Source of the DNA: Desulforamulus ferrireducens
Lineage (GTDB): Bacteria > Bacillota > Desulfotomaculia > Desulfotomaculales > Desulfotomaculaceae
NCBI RefSeq assembly: GCF_002005145.1
Contig: NZ_CP019698.1
Span: 2,790,001 to 2,854,000 of the forward strand
Reading direction: 5' to 3'
DNA: 64,000 nt
Shown here in pieces: positions 1 to 7,653 of the stretch. The translations under genes and the position numbers were made by a program. The notes beneath the pieces are model-generated. The model made no database searches and was not told where the DNA came from. It saw only the letters and a program-made list of their open reading frames with translations. Numbering within the stretch: position 1 is the first letter of the stretch; every line of letters starts with the position of its first letter.

Positions 1-1
1 A

Positions 2-775
2 AATATTTTATTTCCCTATTTGGAGCGGCATAACATTACCGGTCCCCCATCCGTTATGTGGTCGGTGGATGATGAAATTCGGGATTTGGTCAAAGGGGTC
101 CTGGCCAAGGTAAACGAGCTCACCTCCGGAAATTTGGCCGATATAAAACACAACTATGAACCTATGCGCGATAAAGTTAAAGAAATGATTTTTAAAGAGC
201 TCAATATTTTGACCCCCATGTCGTTGGAAAACTTGACCGAAGAAGAATGGGGAGAAATCAAGCAGCAGGAAGAGGAGTTTGGGGTAGTTTTCTCCCAACC
301 CCATGGTGATTTTTGGCAGCCAAAGGTGGGCCAGCCCCAAGCGGCGGTTTACAGCGGTGACAATGATGCTCTTCCTTTGGATACCGGGTCCCTTACCTTG
401 AAGCAAATTAACGCTATCCTCACCAATGTACCCATTGATATTACCTTTGTGGACCATGAGGATACCGTGCGCTATTTCTCCCAGGGCAAAGAAAGAATTT
501 TTGTACGTACCAAGTCCATCATTGGCCGCAAGGTACAAAATTGCCACCCACCGGATAGTGTTCATGTGGTGGAGAAAATTTTAGCTGACTTTAAGAGTGG
601 TAAGCACAGCACGGCGGAATTTTGGTTGGAACTAAATGGTGCCTTTATCCATATCCGCTACTTTGCTTTGCGGGATGAGCAGGGAAAATATCTAGGTACC
701 ATGGAAGTCAGCCAGAATGTCACCAGCATCCGAGCCTTACAGGGTCAGCGGCGATTGTTGCAATACGAGGATTAA
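2..775 (+). CDS. DUF438 / PAS-domain protein, 3' part (5' end outside window)
   Basis: The reading frame is open to the left edge, so only the C-terminal ~258 residues are present; the first visible residues (ILFPYLERHNI) look like the interior of a hemerythrin-like HHE/DUF438 region rather than a start. After a charged helical stretch comes a PAS-like fold (about the last 130 residues; FVDHEDTVRYFS, then GRKVQNCHPP and a closing GAFIHIRYFALRD strand pair). DUF438 proteins of anaerobic Firmicutes combine an HHE metal-binding helical domain with a PAS domain and are thought to be cytosolic redox or gas sensors; ligand and partner are unknown. A strong terminator follows directly. Family assignment is firm, function is not. 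Confidence 0.8.
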   Translation, partial: NILFPYLERHNITGPPSVMWSVDDEIRDLVKGVLAKVNELTSGNLADIKHNYEPMRDKVKEMIFKELNILTPMSLENLTEEEWGEIKQQEEEFGVVFSQPHGDFWQPKVGQPQAAVYSGDNDALPLDTGSLTLKQINAILTNVPIDITFVDHEDTVRYFSQGKERIFVRTKSIIGRKVQNCHPPDSVHVVEKILADFKSGKHSTAEFWLELNGAFIHIRYFALRDEQGKYLGTMEVSQNVTSIRALQGQRRLLQYED

Positions 776-780
776 ATAAG

Positions 781-832
781 AAAAACTTGGCTTGTGCACG
801 TCCAGTAGGACGCATGCGGAAGCCAAGTTTTT
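781..832 (+). terminator. Rho-independent terminator of the DUF438 gene
   Basis: A 13-bp perfect outer stem (AAAAACTTGGCTT with AAGCCAAGTTTTT) encloses a smaller GTCC/GGAC hairpin and ends in a T-rich tail, a few bases after the stop codon. Confidence 0.85.
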
Positions 833-887
833 CGTATCTTTCACTATTCACTAACTTATAATTTTTGAAACAAATAATAAATTCTCC

Positions 888-910
888 CCTGTTGCTACTA
901 CGGCAACAGG
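888..910 (-). terminator. weak terminator-like hairpin after the transglutaminase-fold gene
   Basis: An 8-bp perfect stem (CCTGTTGC/GCAACAGG) with a 7-nt loop lies about 40 bp past the stop of the minus-strand gene. Only a loose T/A-rich stretch follows it, so termination would be weak. Confidence 0.4.
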
Positions 911-949
911 AGGGCTTAATAATGTGCTAAATAAAGCGGGACTTACCAT

Positions 950-1417
950 CTAGAGTACCAGCTCGGCAATTTCTGTCAGCACTTCATCCACAGGTTGATG
1001 TATCTGTAACTGTTGCAGCACACTCTCCCAAAGACTCTCTTCGGCATCCTGTGGCTGCCAGTCAGAGTCCTCACTGGGGCCATATCCATACTCCTCCGCC
1101 GCCTCTTCCTTTAAAAGAAATACCACCTCGGGAACTGCTTCAGACCATTGGCTAAGGGTAACATCCAGGACAAAAGCTTCCCCCTCCAGGTAAACCTCTA
1201 CCCAGTGATGTCTGTGCTCCTTCCCGTCTTGCTTTATAACACCTACCTGGCCAAAGGCATCATATTCTTTCCATAGTAATAGACCCAAAATAACCGAACA
1301 GGCTTGGCGCTGACAACCAAGCAATTTGGGGTTATGCGGTTGTTCTCGTAATAAGGCATTCCTCACCGCCTGAGCTATATCCAATACATCTTTCACTTGA
1401 TCCAGTTGACAATACAT
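950..1417 (-). CDS. transglutaminase/papain-like fold protein
   Basis: A 155-residue soluble protein without a signal peptide. Cys40 in an ACSVILGLLL helix start, His71 in HHWVEVYLEG and Asp85 in FVLDVT follow the Cys-His-Asp order and spacing of the transglutaminase-like / arylamine acetyltransferase fold. The last ~50 residues are strongly acidic (many Glu and Asp) and predicted to sit outside the catalytic fold. The start is supported by an AGGAGAG ribosome site. It stands alone, between a terminator and a divergent RsiV-like gene. Substrate unknown; it could be a peptidase, an amidase or an inactive fold member. Confidence 0.6.
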   Translation of the reverse strand: MYCQLDQVKDVLDIAQAVRNALLREQPHNPKLLGCQRQACSVILGLLLWKEYDAFGQVGVIKQDGKEHRHHWVEVYLEGEAFVLDVTLSQWSEAVPEVVFLLKEEAAEEYGYGPSEDSDWQPQDAEESLWESVLQQLQIHQPVDEVLTEIAELVL

Positions 1418-1619
1418 ACAATCTCTCCTAGGTTATGATGAAAACTATTTATTCTCTATAGTAAGCCCTTGCAGTTAGAAGTGCAAGCAGTTTAGATAAG
1501 TTACCGGTAATAGAACTTTTCCTTGGGAGGTTTTACCAACTGTAACAGTAATCAGGAAGATCTATAGTATGTAGCAAGGAATATTTGCCTGGCGCGGCAA
1601 AGCAAAGGAGTGCTTAATA

Positions 1620-2225
1620 ATGGGAAGGAAAAATAATCTTACCGCCGTCATCACAGATGAAAAATTGGTAGATCAGTGTACTGACATTACCTATCCCAGG
1701 GTAAGTGGTCTAAAAAACAAAGCAGTGCAGACAGAAATCAATGAACTGATTGAAGAACAGGTCAATAAGGTCCTGCCAAAAGATAATTGCCAAACCTCTA
1801 CCTTCGGAAAATACGAAGTAAAGTTAAACCAAAAGGGACTTTTAAGCCTTGTCCTCTATTTCTACACCATCCCGGAACAGGCTGCCAACGGTCTAAATAT
1901 CCAGAAATCCATTACCGTCGATTTGGCAACGGGTAAGGTCTACGAATTGGAAGATTTATTTAAGCCAGGCAGTCGTTACAGAATGGTCCTCAACAATATC
2001 ATTCGTCAGCAGATTGAGGAAAAAGGTTTAACCTTAATTCGAGAATTTACAGGAATTACAGACAACGAAGACTTCTACCTGACCGAGGACTCACTGGTGG
2101 TTTATTTTCAGGAGTTGGAATACACCATCCATGCCGATGGAACTCCGGAATTTGTTATTCCCTACCAAAGAATTGAACATCTACTAAGGTCAGACAGCCC
2201 CATATTAAGGTTGTTGGAGGATTAA
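1620..2225 (+). CDS. DUF4163/DUF3298 (PdaC/RsiV-like) protein
   Basis: 201 residues. The N-terminal half (TDITYPRVSGL, then a long helix) resembles DUF4163, and the C-terminal half (TVDLATGKVYELEDLFKP, then FYLTEDSLVVYFQELEY and FVIPYQRIEHLL) is a typical DUF3298 module, as in RsiV anti-sigma factors and the deacetylase PdaC. Unlike RsiV it has no membrane anchor or sigma-binding part, and unlike PdaC no deacetylase domain; it appears to be the sensor/lysozyme-binding-like fold alone and lacks an obvious signal peptide. The AAAGGAG ribosome site fixes the start. Role unknown. Confidence 0.7.
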   Translation: MGRKNNLTAVITDEKLVDQCTDITYPRVSGLKNKAVQTEINELIEEQVNKVLPKDNCQTSTFGKYEVKLNQKGLLSLVLYFYTIPEQAANGLNIQKSITVDLATGKVYELEDLFKPGSRYRMVLNNIIRQQIEEKGLTLIREFTGITDNEDFYLTEDSLVVYFQELEYTIHADGTPEFVIPYQRIEHLLRSDSPILRLLED

Positions 2226-2229
2226 TAAA

Positions 2230-2272
2230 ACAAATGGGTGCAGCAAACCACGGTATTGCGACACCCATTTGT
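2230..2272. terminator. bidirectional terminator, copy A of a conserved-core hairpin family
   Basis: An 11-bp outer stem (ACAAATGGGTG/CACCCATTTGT) and an inner GCAA/TTGC stem lie between two convergent genes. The loop region (AACCACGGTA) matches two other hairpins near 29.2 kb and 56.1 kb; see findings. Confidence 0.65.
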
Positions 2273-2317
2273 ATTGTACATGAAAAGTAAGCAGGTAGAC
2301 TGGCTATTCCATAAACT

Positions 2318-3097
2318 TTATTTTTCATTGGCTGCTGTCATGCTTTCTTCCCACAGCAGTTCCATAATTTCTTTTTTAATGGACGAAAATTCCGGAGATA
2401 CCGTTACCCTATGGTCCCTGGGTCGTGGCAGAGAAACTTTAATTTTAGTTCTAATACGTCCGGGTCGGCGAGACATCACATAAACATTGTCAGCCAGCAG
2501 TACCGCTTCATCAATATCGTGGGTAATAAACAAAATAGTAGTGTGCTCCTTTTCCCAGACGTTGAGCAGCAATTCTTGCATTACCAGCCGCGTCTGGGCA
2601 TCCAGCGCACCGAAGGGTTCGTCCATAAGCAGCATTTCCGGTTTATTGGCCAGGGCCCGGGCAATGGCCACCCGCTGCTTCATCCCCCCGGATAATGCCT
2701 TGGGCAAGGTCGCTGCAAAACTGCTAAGTCCCACCAAATCCAGATAGTGCCGGGCAATTTCCTGTCGTTCTTTGGCCGGTACTCCTTTAATCTTTAGTCC
2801 AAATTCCACATTCTCCTGTACTGTTAGCCAGGGAAACAAGGTATAGGACTGGAAGACCATACCTCGATCCGCACCTGGCCCGGTAATATTTTTTTGGTTC
2901 ATGGTAATGCTACCGCCAGTGGCCTGTTCCAACCCTGCCACGATGTTGAGTAAGGTGGATTTGCCACAGCCACTGGGACCTACTATTACCGCCAGTTCGT
3001 TTTCATCTATCTGGAGATTAATATCTTTTAGGGCTTCTACTTCACTGTTCCCGGTGTAAAAGGTTTTCTCCACTCCAGTTATCAGGAGCTTACTCAT
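2318..3097 (-). CDS. ABC importer ATPase, nitrate/sulfonate/taurine type
   Basis: A 259-residue ABC ATPase of the SsuB/TauB/NrtD class that powers import through the adjacent permease. Walker A (GPSGCGKST, residues 40-48), the Q-loop (VFQSYTLFPW), the signature LSGGMKQR (about 135-142), Walker B (MLLMDEPFGALD) and the switch histidine (FITHD) are all present. The start overlaps the permease stop by 4 bp (ATGA), indicating translational coupling. Third gene of a binding protein-permease-ATPase operon. The substrate cannot be read from the sequence; sulfonates, nitrate or a vitamin precursor are all possible. Confidence 0.9.
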   Translation of the reverse strand: MSKLLITGVEKTFYTGNSEVEALKDINLQIDENELAVIVGPSGCGKSTLLNIVAGLEQATGGSITMNQKNITGPGADRGMVFQSYTLFPWLTVQENVEFGLKIKGVPAKERQEIARHYLDLVGLSSFAATLPKALSGGMKQRVAIARALANKPEMLLMDEPFGALDAQTRLVMQELLLNVWEKEHTTILFITHDIDEAVLLADNVYVMSRRPGRIRTKIKVSLPRPRDHRVTVSPEFSSIKKEIMELLWEESMTAANEK

Positions 3098-3891
3098 GCT
3101 TTACCACCTGCCTTCTCACTCCAGGGTACCACAACCCTGGTTAACCACTTAAAGAAAAGGTCGGTGGCCAAGCCTAACAGGCCAATAATCAATAACCCCG
3201 CAAATAAGCGGTCGGTGGCTAAAAAACGCTGGGATTTTAAAATCATATGACCAAGACCGGAGTTTGCCGCCACTAACTCCGCCACCACAAGATAGGTCCA
3301 GGCCCAACCAATGGTAATCCGCAGGCTGTCCATAATGCCAGGTAAGGAGGCCGGCATCAGTACCAAGCGGTAAATCTGCCATCTGTTGGCACCCAGGGTA
3401 GCTGCTGCCCGCAGCAAATCCCGCTGTACATTGGCCACCACATCACTAACCATCAGCACCAGTTGAAAAAAGGTGCCTAGGAAAATCACCACAAATTTTT
3501 GCAAATCGCCAATGCCAAAATACAACAGGGTAAGTGGTACCATGGCTACCACCGGCAGGTAGCGGGCAAACTCAATGACCGGAGTTAGTAAGGCTTCTGA
3601 TTTTCTGGAGGTAGCCACCAGTAGTCCCAGGGGAACAGCTGCCACCACCGCCATGATCCAGCCCACCACCACCCGGTAAGTACTGTCAAAGGTGTAGCTA
3701 AGCAAAATTCCCTCCTGGTACATTTCCCTTAGGGCCAGTAAAACGGAACCGGGGGAAGGCAGAAAAAGCTCTTTCACAACTCCGCTGGTACTTAGGATAA
3801 ACCACATAGAAAAAATAAAGGTAAAAGATATTAGGGTTAAAATACTATAGTTGTTCCCCAAGCGGATCTTGGGCTTACCTTGATGTTGCAT
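3094..3891 (-). CDS. ABC importer permease, SsuC/TauC type
   Basis: An inner-membrane permease of 265 residues with six predicted membrane helices and the BPD_transp_1 EAA loop (AAATLGANRWQIYRLVLMPASLPGI). The start is set at the ATG one base after the stop of the binding-protein gene; a longer frame begins 12 codons earlier inside that gene but would give an atypical N-terminus. A GAGG ribosome site lies in the end of the upstream gene. It forms the membrane channel of the importer with the neighbouring ATPase. Confidence 0.9.
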   Translation of the reverse strand: MQHQGKPKIRLGNNYSILTLISFTFIFSMWFILSTSGVVKELFLPSPGSVLLALREMYQEGILLSYTFDSTYRVVVGWIMAVVAAVPLGLLVATSRKSEALLTPVIEFARYLPVVAMVPLTLLYFGIGDLQKFVVIFLGTFFQLVLMVSDVVANVQRDLLRAAATLGANRWQIYRLVLMPASLPGIMDSLRITIGWAWTYLVVAELVAANSGLGHMILKSQRFLATDRLFAGLLIIGLLGLATDLFFKWLTRVVVPWSEKAGGKA

Positions 3892-3892
3892 T

Positions 3893-4918
3893 TTACTTGG
3901 CAGCCTCACTGACGTAAGTTGCATCAATTAAATCTGTCAGGTTTACCTGTTCGGTAATAATACCCTTTTCCTGCCAAAACTTGCATGCCCGTTCAGCCAG
4001 GGTATAAACGGTATTCTCCCCAGCTTGGTTAAAGAAAGCTAAATTCTCTTCCTTGCCAAAGAAAGCCACACCCTCGGCCATTTCGGCAATTTCTTCTTTC
4101 TTCAGACCCAAGGCTTTAGCCATAATCTCATTACCCTCATCCGGATTCTGGCGGTAGAAATCAATGGCCTCAAACCAGGCTTTGGTTAGACCGATGGCCG
4201 CTGCTGGATTTTCCTTGAGGAAATCCTGACGCATGGTAATAACATCCACAATGGTATGGGGGTAGTCCTTACTGGTCACCAGTACATGGCCGCCTTCTCG
4301 TTGGGAACAATTGGTAAGCCAGGGTTCCCAGGATACCGCTGCGTCCAATTTACCTGCCACAAAGGCTGCTCCGGCATCACCGGCGGACATCTCTTGAATA
4401 GTTACATCTTCTTCCTTAAGACCATTCTTTTCCAGTACAGATAGGAAAAAGAAATAGGATGTACTGGATTTATCCAGACCAATGGTGGCTCCTTTTAAGT
4501 CTGCCACAGTATTAATTTCCTTTTTGGCTATGATACCGTCTCCACCAGCAGATTCATCCATGGCCAAAATAAAGGTTTCGGCGGTACCTTTGGCATAGTG
4601 TATAACTTCCCTATCCACTACATTACCCAGTGCTTGAATTTGACCGGAGGCCAACGCAGCAGCATACTGGGACTCATCTTCAATAACCACCAGTTCAGGA
4701 GCAATGCCATACTTTTCAAAGAAACCCTTTTCCTTGGCAATATACAGAGGCCCGTAGCCTACCCAGGTGGCATGAGCCAGTTTAAATTGAACTGCTTTGC
4801 CATCTGCTGCTTGATTGGCATTTTCCTTTGTTTCTTCCTTGGGAGCGCCGCCACAACCGGTTATCACAACCATGCACAAAAGCAGCATCACACCCAGTAA
4901 CGCAAAAGACTTCTTCAT
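3893..4918 (-). CDS. ABC importer substrate-binding lipoprotein (SsuA/NMT1-like)
   Basis: A lipoprotein with a lipobox (VVITGC, lipidated Cys22), then a low-complexity linker and a two-lobe NMT1/SsuA-like fold that begins FKLAHATWVGYGPLYIAKEKGFF, the usual opening of aliphatic sulfonate, nitrate or taurine binders. The chosen ATG follows a GGGAGGGATGG ribosome site; the nine codons upstream of it are not expected to be translated. First gene of the importer operon. Ligand unknown. About 175 bp of AT-rich DNA separates it from the divergent ACT-domain gene and must hold both promoters, though I see no convincing hexamer pair. Confidence 0.88.
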   Translation of the reverse strand: MKKSFALLGVMLLLCMVVITGCGGAPKEETKENANQAADGKAVQFKLAHATWVGYGPLYIAKEKGFFEKYGIAPELVVIEDESQYAAALASGQIQALGNVVDREVIHYAKGTAETFILAMDESAGGDGIIAKKEINTVADLKGATIGLDKSSTSYFFFLSVLEKNGLKEEDVTIQEMSAGDAGAAFVAGKLDAAVSWEPWLTNCSQREGGHVLVTSKDYPHTIVDVITMRQDFLKENPAAAIGLTKAWFEAIDFYRQNPDEGNEIMAKALGLKKEEIAEMAEGVAFFGKEENLAFFNQAGENTVYTLAERACKFWQEKGIITEQVNLTDLIDATYVSEAAK

Positions 4919-5094
4919 TAAACCATCCCTCCCGAAATATGACATATTATGAAGTCTTAAATCCTATTCTACGTTAACAGTACATTACCTGCCTGTGTTA
5001 ATGTTTTAATTTATTAAAATATTAACTACTTTATATGAACAGTTAATTATTCTATAATATCTAAAAATAATTAGTAAAGGATTTGTGAATAAAG

Positions 5095-5472
5095 ATGAGC
5101 CTTACCCTGACAATCTTACCCGAGCTGCTCAGCATTTGCCGGCTGGCTCCCGAGAAAAAAATCCCTTCCTGGGCAGTGGAGAGTAACTTTTTCTCCATAA
5201 CAAAAACCATAGACGAACTCTCTATTGTTTGCCCCACTAAGTTTGTCCCCTCAGGGATACAATGCGATAATGACTGGCGGGCCCTAAAGATTGAAGGCCC
5301 CCTGGATTTTTCCCTCATCGGTATTCTCTCTGCCATCAGCACTGTGTTGGCCCGGGAAGGTATTAGCATTTTCGCCCTTTCCACCTTTGATACCGATTAT
5401 ATTTTGGTGAAAAAGGAACAACTGAAGAAGGCTGTGGACACCTTAAAACGCAACGGCTACATAGTTAATTAA
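5095..5472 (+). CDS. ACT-domain protein (CASTOR-like double ACT)
   Basis: 125 residues with two ACT-type repeats: an N-terminal half with the FSITKTIDELSIVCP stretch typical of the small ACT proteins related to the CASTOR family, and a C-terminal half (LIGILSAISTVLAREGISIFALS) with the beta-alpha-beta ligand-binding core. Such proteins bind amino acids and act as small regulatory subunits. The start codon lies 14 nt after AAAGG, longer than ideal, but an in-frame stop just upstream leaves no alternative. It is divergent from the ABC importer and upstream of padR. Ligand unknown. Confidence 0.75.
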   Translation: MSLTLTILPELLSICRLAPEKKIPSWAVESNFFSITKTIDELSIVCPTKFVPSGIQCDNDWRALKIEGPLDFSLIGILSAISTVLAREGISIFALSTFDTDYILVKKEQLKKAVDTLKRNGYIVN

Positions 5473-5490
5473 ACAAAATAAAAATAATTT

Positions 5491-5555
5491 ACAATTCACC
5501 TACCTTGCAATACAATATACCTATGGTAACTTGTATTGCAAGGTAGGTGAATTGT
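5491..5555. repeat. perfect 25-bp inverted repeat with 15-nt spacer over the padR start
   Basis: The arms are exact reverse complements (left 5491-5515, right 5531-5555; inner half TTGCAATACAA/TTGTATTGCAA). The right arm contains the padR ribosome site AAGGTAGGTGA and the proposed GTG start. It could be a PadR operator, an RNA hairpin that hides the ribosome site, or both. No T-run follows, so it is not a typical terminator. Confidence 0.85.
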
Positions 5556-5900
5556 ATTAACGACAAATCACAGCTACTTAAGGGAACCCTTGAGGGCTGC
5601 ATATTAAAGGTAATTAACGACCGGGAAACCTACGGTTACGAAATTTCCGAGAAATTAAAACAACAAGGGTTTTCCGATATTTGTGAAGGTACCGTCTACC
5701 CTCTACTTATTAGGCTGGAAAGAAATGGCCTGCTGGCATCAACCAAAAGGGATTCCCCCTTTGGTCCGAAAAGAAAATATTATCAGCTAACACCAAAGGG
5801 CAGACAGGAATTAGCAACTTTTTACGAAAACTGGCTCGCATTAAAAAATAGTGTGGATCGTCTCTTTGAGGATTACCAAAGGGGTGTTAAAGATGAGTAA
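5547..5900 (+). CDS. PadR-family transcriptional regulator
   Basis: A winged-helix PadR regulator: the opening DKSQLLKGTLEGCILKVI, the recognition region SDICEGTVYPLLIRLERNGLL, and the wing FGPKRKYYQLTPKGRQELA are all typical. The frame can start at GTG (5547), but the ribosome-site-like AAGGTAGGTGA lies on top of that codon and points to ATT at 5556, which would give the family-like N-terminus NDKSQLLKG. AUU starts are rare, so this is an inference. The 3' end overlaps the start of the membrane partner gene by 8 bp. PadR regulators are usually small repressors of transporters or stress genes, often autoregulated. Confidence 0.88.
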   Translation: MNCINDKSQLLKGTLEGCILKVINDRETYGYEISEKLKQQGFSDICEGTVYPLLIRLERNGLLASTKRDSPFGPKRKYYQLTPKGRQELATFYENWLALKNSVDRLFEDYQRGVKDE

Positions 5901-6561
5901 TGAAGTTCAAGTAATGATTAAACAAAACTATAAGTTCAGTAAGCAGCTTACCCCCGAAAATGAGCGGATTTTTACAGATATCGTATGCTACTTAAGAACC
6001 AGTGATATTGATGAATTACAAGCTGAAGAAGCTATTCAACAAATTTTGGATATGTTTTTAAGTGCCCAACATCGGGGAGAAGCAATTAGTGATGTGATAG
6101 GTAGTGATTATAAAGAATTTTGTAATGAAATTATTCACAGTTCTTCTAAACAAAGGTTTTCCAGCAAAGTTCTCACGTTTTTAGAACTACTGCTTTTTTG
6201 TATGGTTCTCATGTGGGTTATTGATCTCGCCTTTGCAATTTTGCCCCAAATAATTAAGAACAAACAAATTAATTTGGAATATACTGTAACCCTGGGGTTT
6301 CTGGCCAGAGTTTTTACTGTTTTGGCCATTGCCTATGCACTGATTAACTATATCGGAAGGAATAGTTTTCAACTGGCAAAAAAGTCTCGAAAAAAATTTT
6401 TTATCTTTGGTTGCTTATTTGGCCTCTTTATACTCCTGCCAGCATTTATCTCCTACCTCTTAAAAGATTTTGTTTTATTTACCGCCGAGCTACATTATAT
6501 AGGCCTTATACTGATACCCTCTTATTTGGCCTCTAGATACTATAACAGGTGGCGGTCATAG
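5893..6561 (+). CDS. HAAS/DUF1048-type membrane protein, PadR partner
   Basis: A 222-residue protein with a soluble N-terminal helical domain of about 85 residues (PENERIFTDIVCYLRTS...EEAIQQILDMFLSAQHRGE, ending VIGSDYKEFCNEI), the signature of the HAAS (PadR-associated) or DUF1048 domain, followed by four or five membrane helices. The chosen ATG overlaps the padR stop by 8 bp behind GGGGTG, so the two are co-translated. Genes of this type habitually follow a padR gene and may tie the regulator to the membrane; the mechanism is not established. Confidence 0.78.
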   Translation: MSNEVQVMIKQNYKFSKQLTPENERIFTDIVCYLRTSDIDELQAEEAIQQILDMFLSAQHRGEAISDVIGSDYKEFCNEIIHSSSKQRFSSKVLTFLELLLFCMVLMWVIDLAFAILPQIIKNKQINLEYTVTLGFLARVFTVLAIAYALINYIGRNSFQLAKKSRKKFFIFGCLFGLFILLPAFISYLLKDFVLFTAELHYIGLILIPSYLASRYYNRWRS

Positions 6562-6657
6562 CCAATTATCCCTTACCATAATCCCCTGAAACAGTTATAA
6601 TCTACATCTTGCAGGAATATCTTATGTTACGATTGTTTCGGATTAAGGGGTGGTCAA

Positions 6658-6987
6658 ATGGATACCTTCGAGCATAAAATGCTGTTAATCTTTTTTACCG
6701 CCCTGGGGATTATGATTGGTTCCGTGCTAATTGGTTCATTGGCTGCCATTCTGGTAAGAGAACCTTCCCTGGGAGTTGCTTTAAAATTGGCCAGGGATAT
6801 GAAAATCTGGGCTATTGCTGCGGCCATCGGCGGCACCTTTTCCACCTTTGAAATTTTCGAAAGCGGACTCTTTAACGGAGAAGTCCGGGCTGTAATCAAA
6901 CAAATATTTTATATCATCAGTGCCTTGGCCGGAACCCAGGTGGGTTATTATTTAATCCTGGCCCTGAGCGGGGGTAGTACTGAATGA
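6658..6987 (+). CDS. ytrH: YtrH-family sporulation membrane protein
   Basis: 109 residues with about three hydrophobic segments (LLIFFTALGIMIGSVLIGSLAAILV; IWAIAAAIGGTFSTFEIFESG; FYIISALAGTQVGYYLILAL). Sequence and length match YtrH, a sigma-E-dependent mother-cell protein needed for normal spore formation in Bacillus. The ribosome site AAGGGGTGG supports the start and the stop overlaps ytrI by 4 bp. The pairing with ytrI strengthens the call and marks the organism as a spore former. Confidence 0.88.
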   Translation: MDTFEHKMLLIFFTALGIMIGSVLIGSLAAILVREPSLGVALKLARDMKIWAIAAAIGGTFSTFEIFESGLFNGEVRAVIKQIFYIISALAGTQVGYYLILALSGGSTE

Positions 6988-7475
6988 AGTCTGGCCTATA
7001 TCGGGTGGTTGCCGGTCTGTTGCTAGGGATATTATTGGGTGCGGCCGGTACAAATATATTAATTGGTCAACAAATTGATAAACTTAGTCTGCAAAATAAA
7101 ACTCTGCAAAACCAATTGGCCGATACCCAAAGGGAGTTACAAAAATTAAAGCAAAGCAGCCATAAACAGAAAAAGAAAACCGTTATAAGTATCGAAACCT
7201 ATCTTATTTTAACTTCCCGTGAGGGCTTAACGGACTATGATGAGCTAAAACTAAAATCCGAAGCCAATGATAAGGTAAAACAATGGTTAGAACCACTCAT
7301 CGGCCAGGAGGTGGCCGAACTGGATATACTTTGGATACCCAATATCTTAGACAATCGTGAGGTTGAAGCCAATGGCAACCTCTATCGCTTGAAGTCACAT
7401 TTAGTGGTGATTGATGAAAAGATAACTGTTTATCTTAAAGCAACACAGATTAAAAACGAAGCAAAGGTATCTTAA
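6984..7475 (+). CDS. ytrI: YtrI-like sporulation membrane protein
   Basis: 163 residues: one N-terminal membrane anchor (VVAGLLLGILLGAAGTNILI), a coiled coil (LQNKTLQNQLADTQRELQKLKQ) followed by a Lys-rich patch, and a small C-terminal domain. The architecture and the translationally coupled position after ytrH identify it as YtrI-like; primary-sequence conservation in this family is low, so the name rests partly on context. It probably acts at the mother-cell or forespore membrane during spore development. A terminator follows six bases after the stop. Confidence 0.75.
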   Translation: MKSGLYRVVAGLLLGILLGAAGTNILIGQQIDKLSLQNKTLQNQLADTQRELQKLKQSSHKQKKKTVISIETYLILTSREGLTDYDELKLKSEANDKVKQWLEPLIGQEVAELDILWIPNILDNREVEANGNLYRLKSHLVVIDEKITVYLKATQIKNEAKVS

Positions 7476-7480
7476 TGGAA

Positions 7481-7508
7481 ACCCCAGGAATTATCAAAAT
7501 CCTGGGGT
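7481..7508 (+). terminator. terminator of ytrH-ytrI
   Basis: A 9-bp perfect stem (ACCCCAGGA/TCCTGGGGT) with a 10-nt loop is followed by AGTTTTAATTT. Confidence 0.85.
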
Positions 7509-7653
7509 AGTTTTAATTTCCGGTACAACCTGAATATTCATGTGCTACTAACTGCCAGCAATTTGACAGTTATTAATTAAAGCACCTTGATATCGTTAAC
7601 CTAATCGTGCAGGACAAGGTTCAAACCATAGGAAGATACACGGACATTGATTC

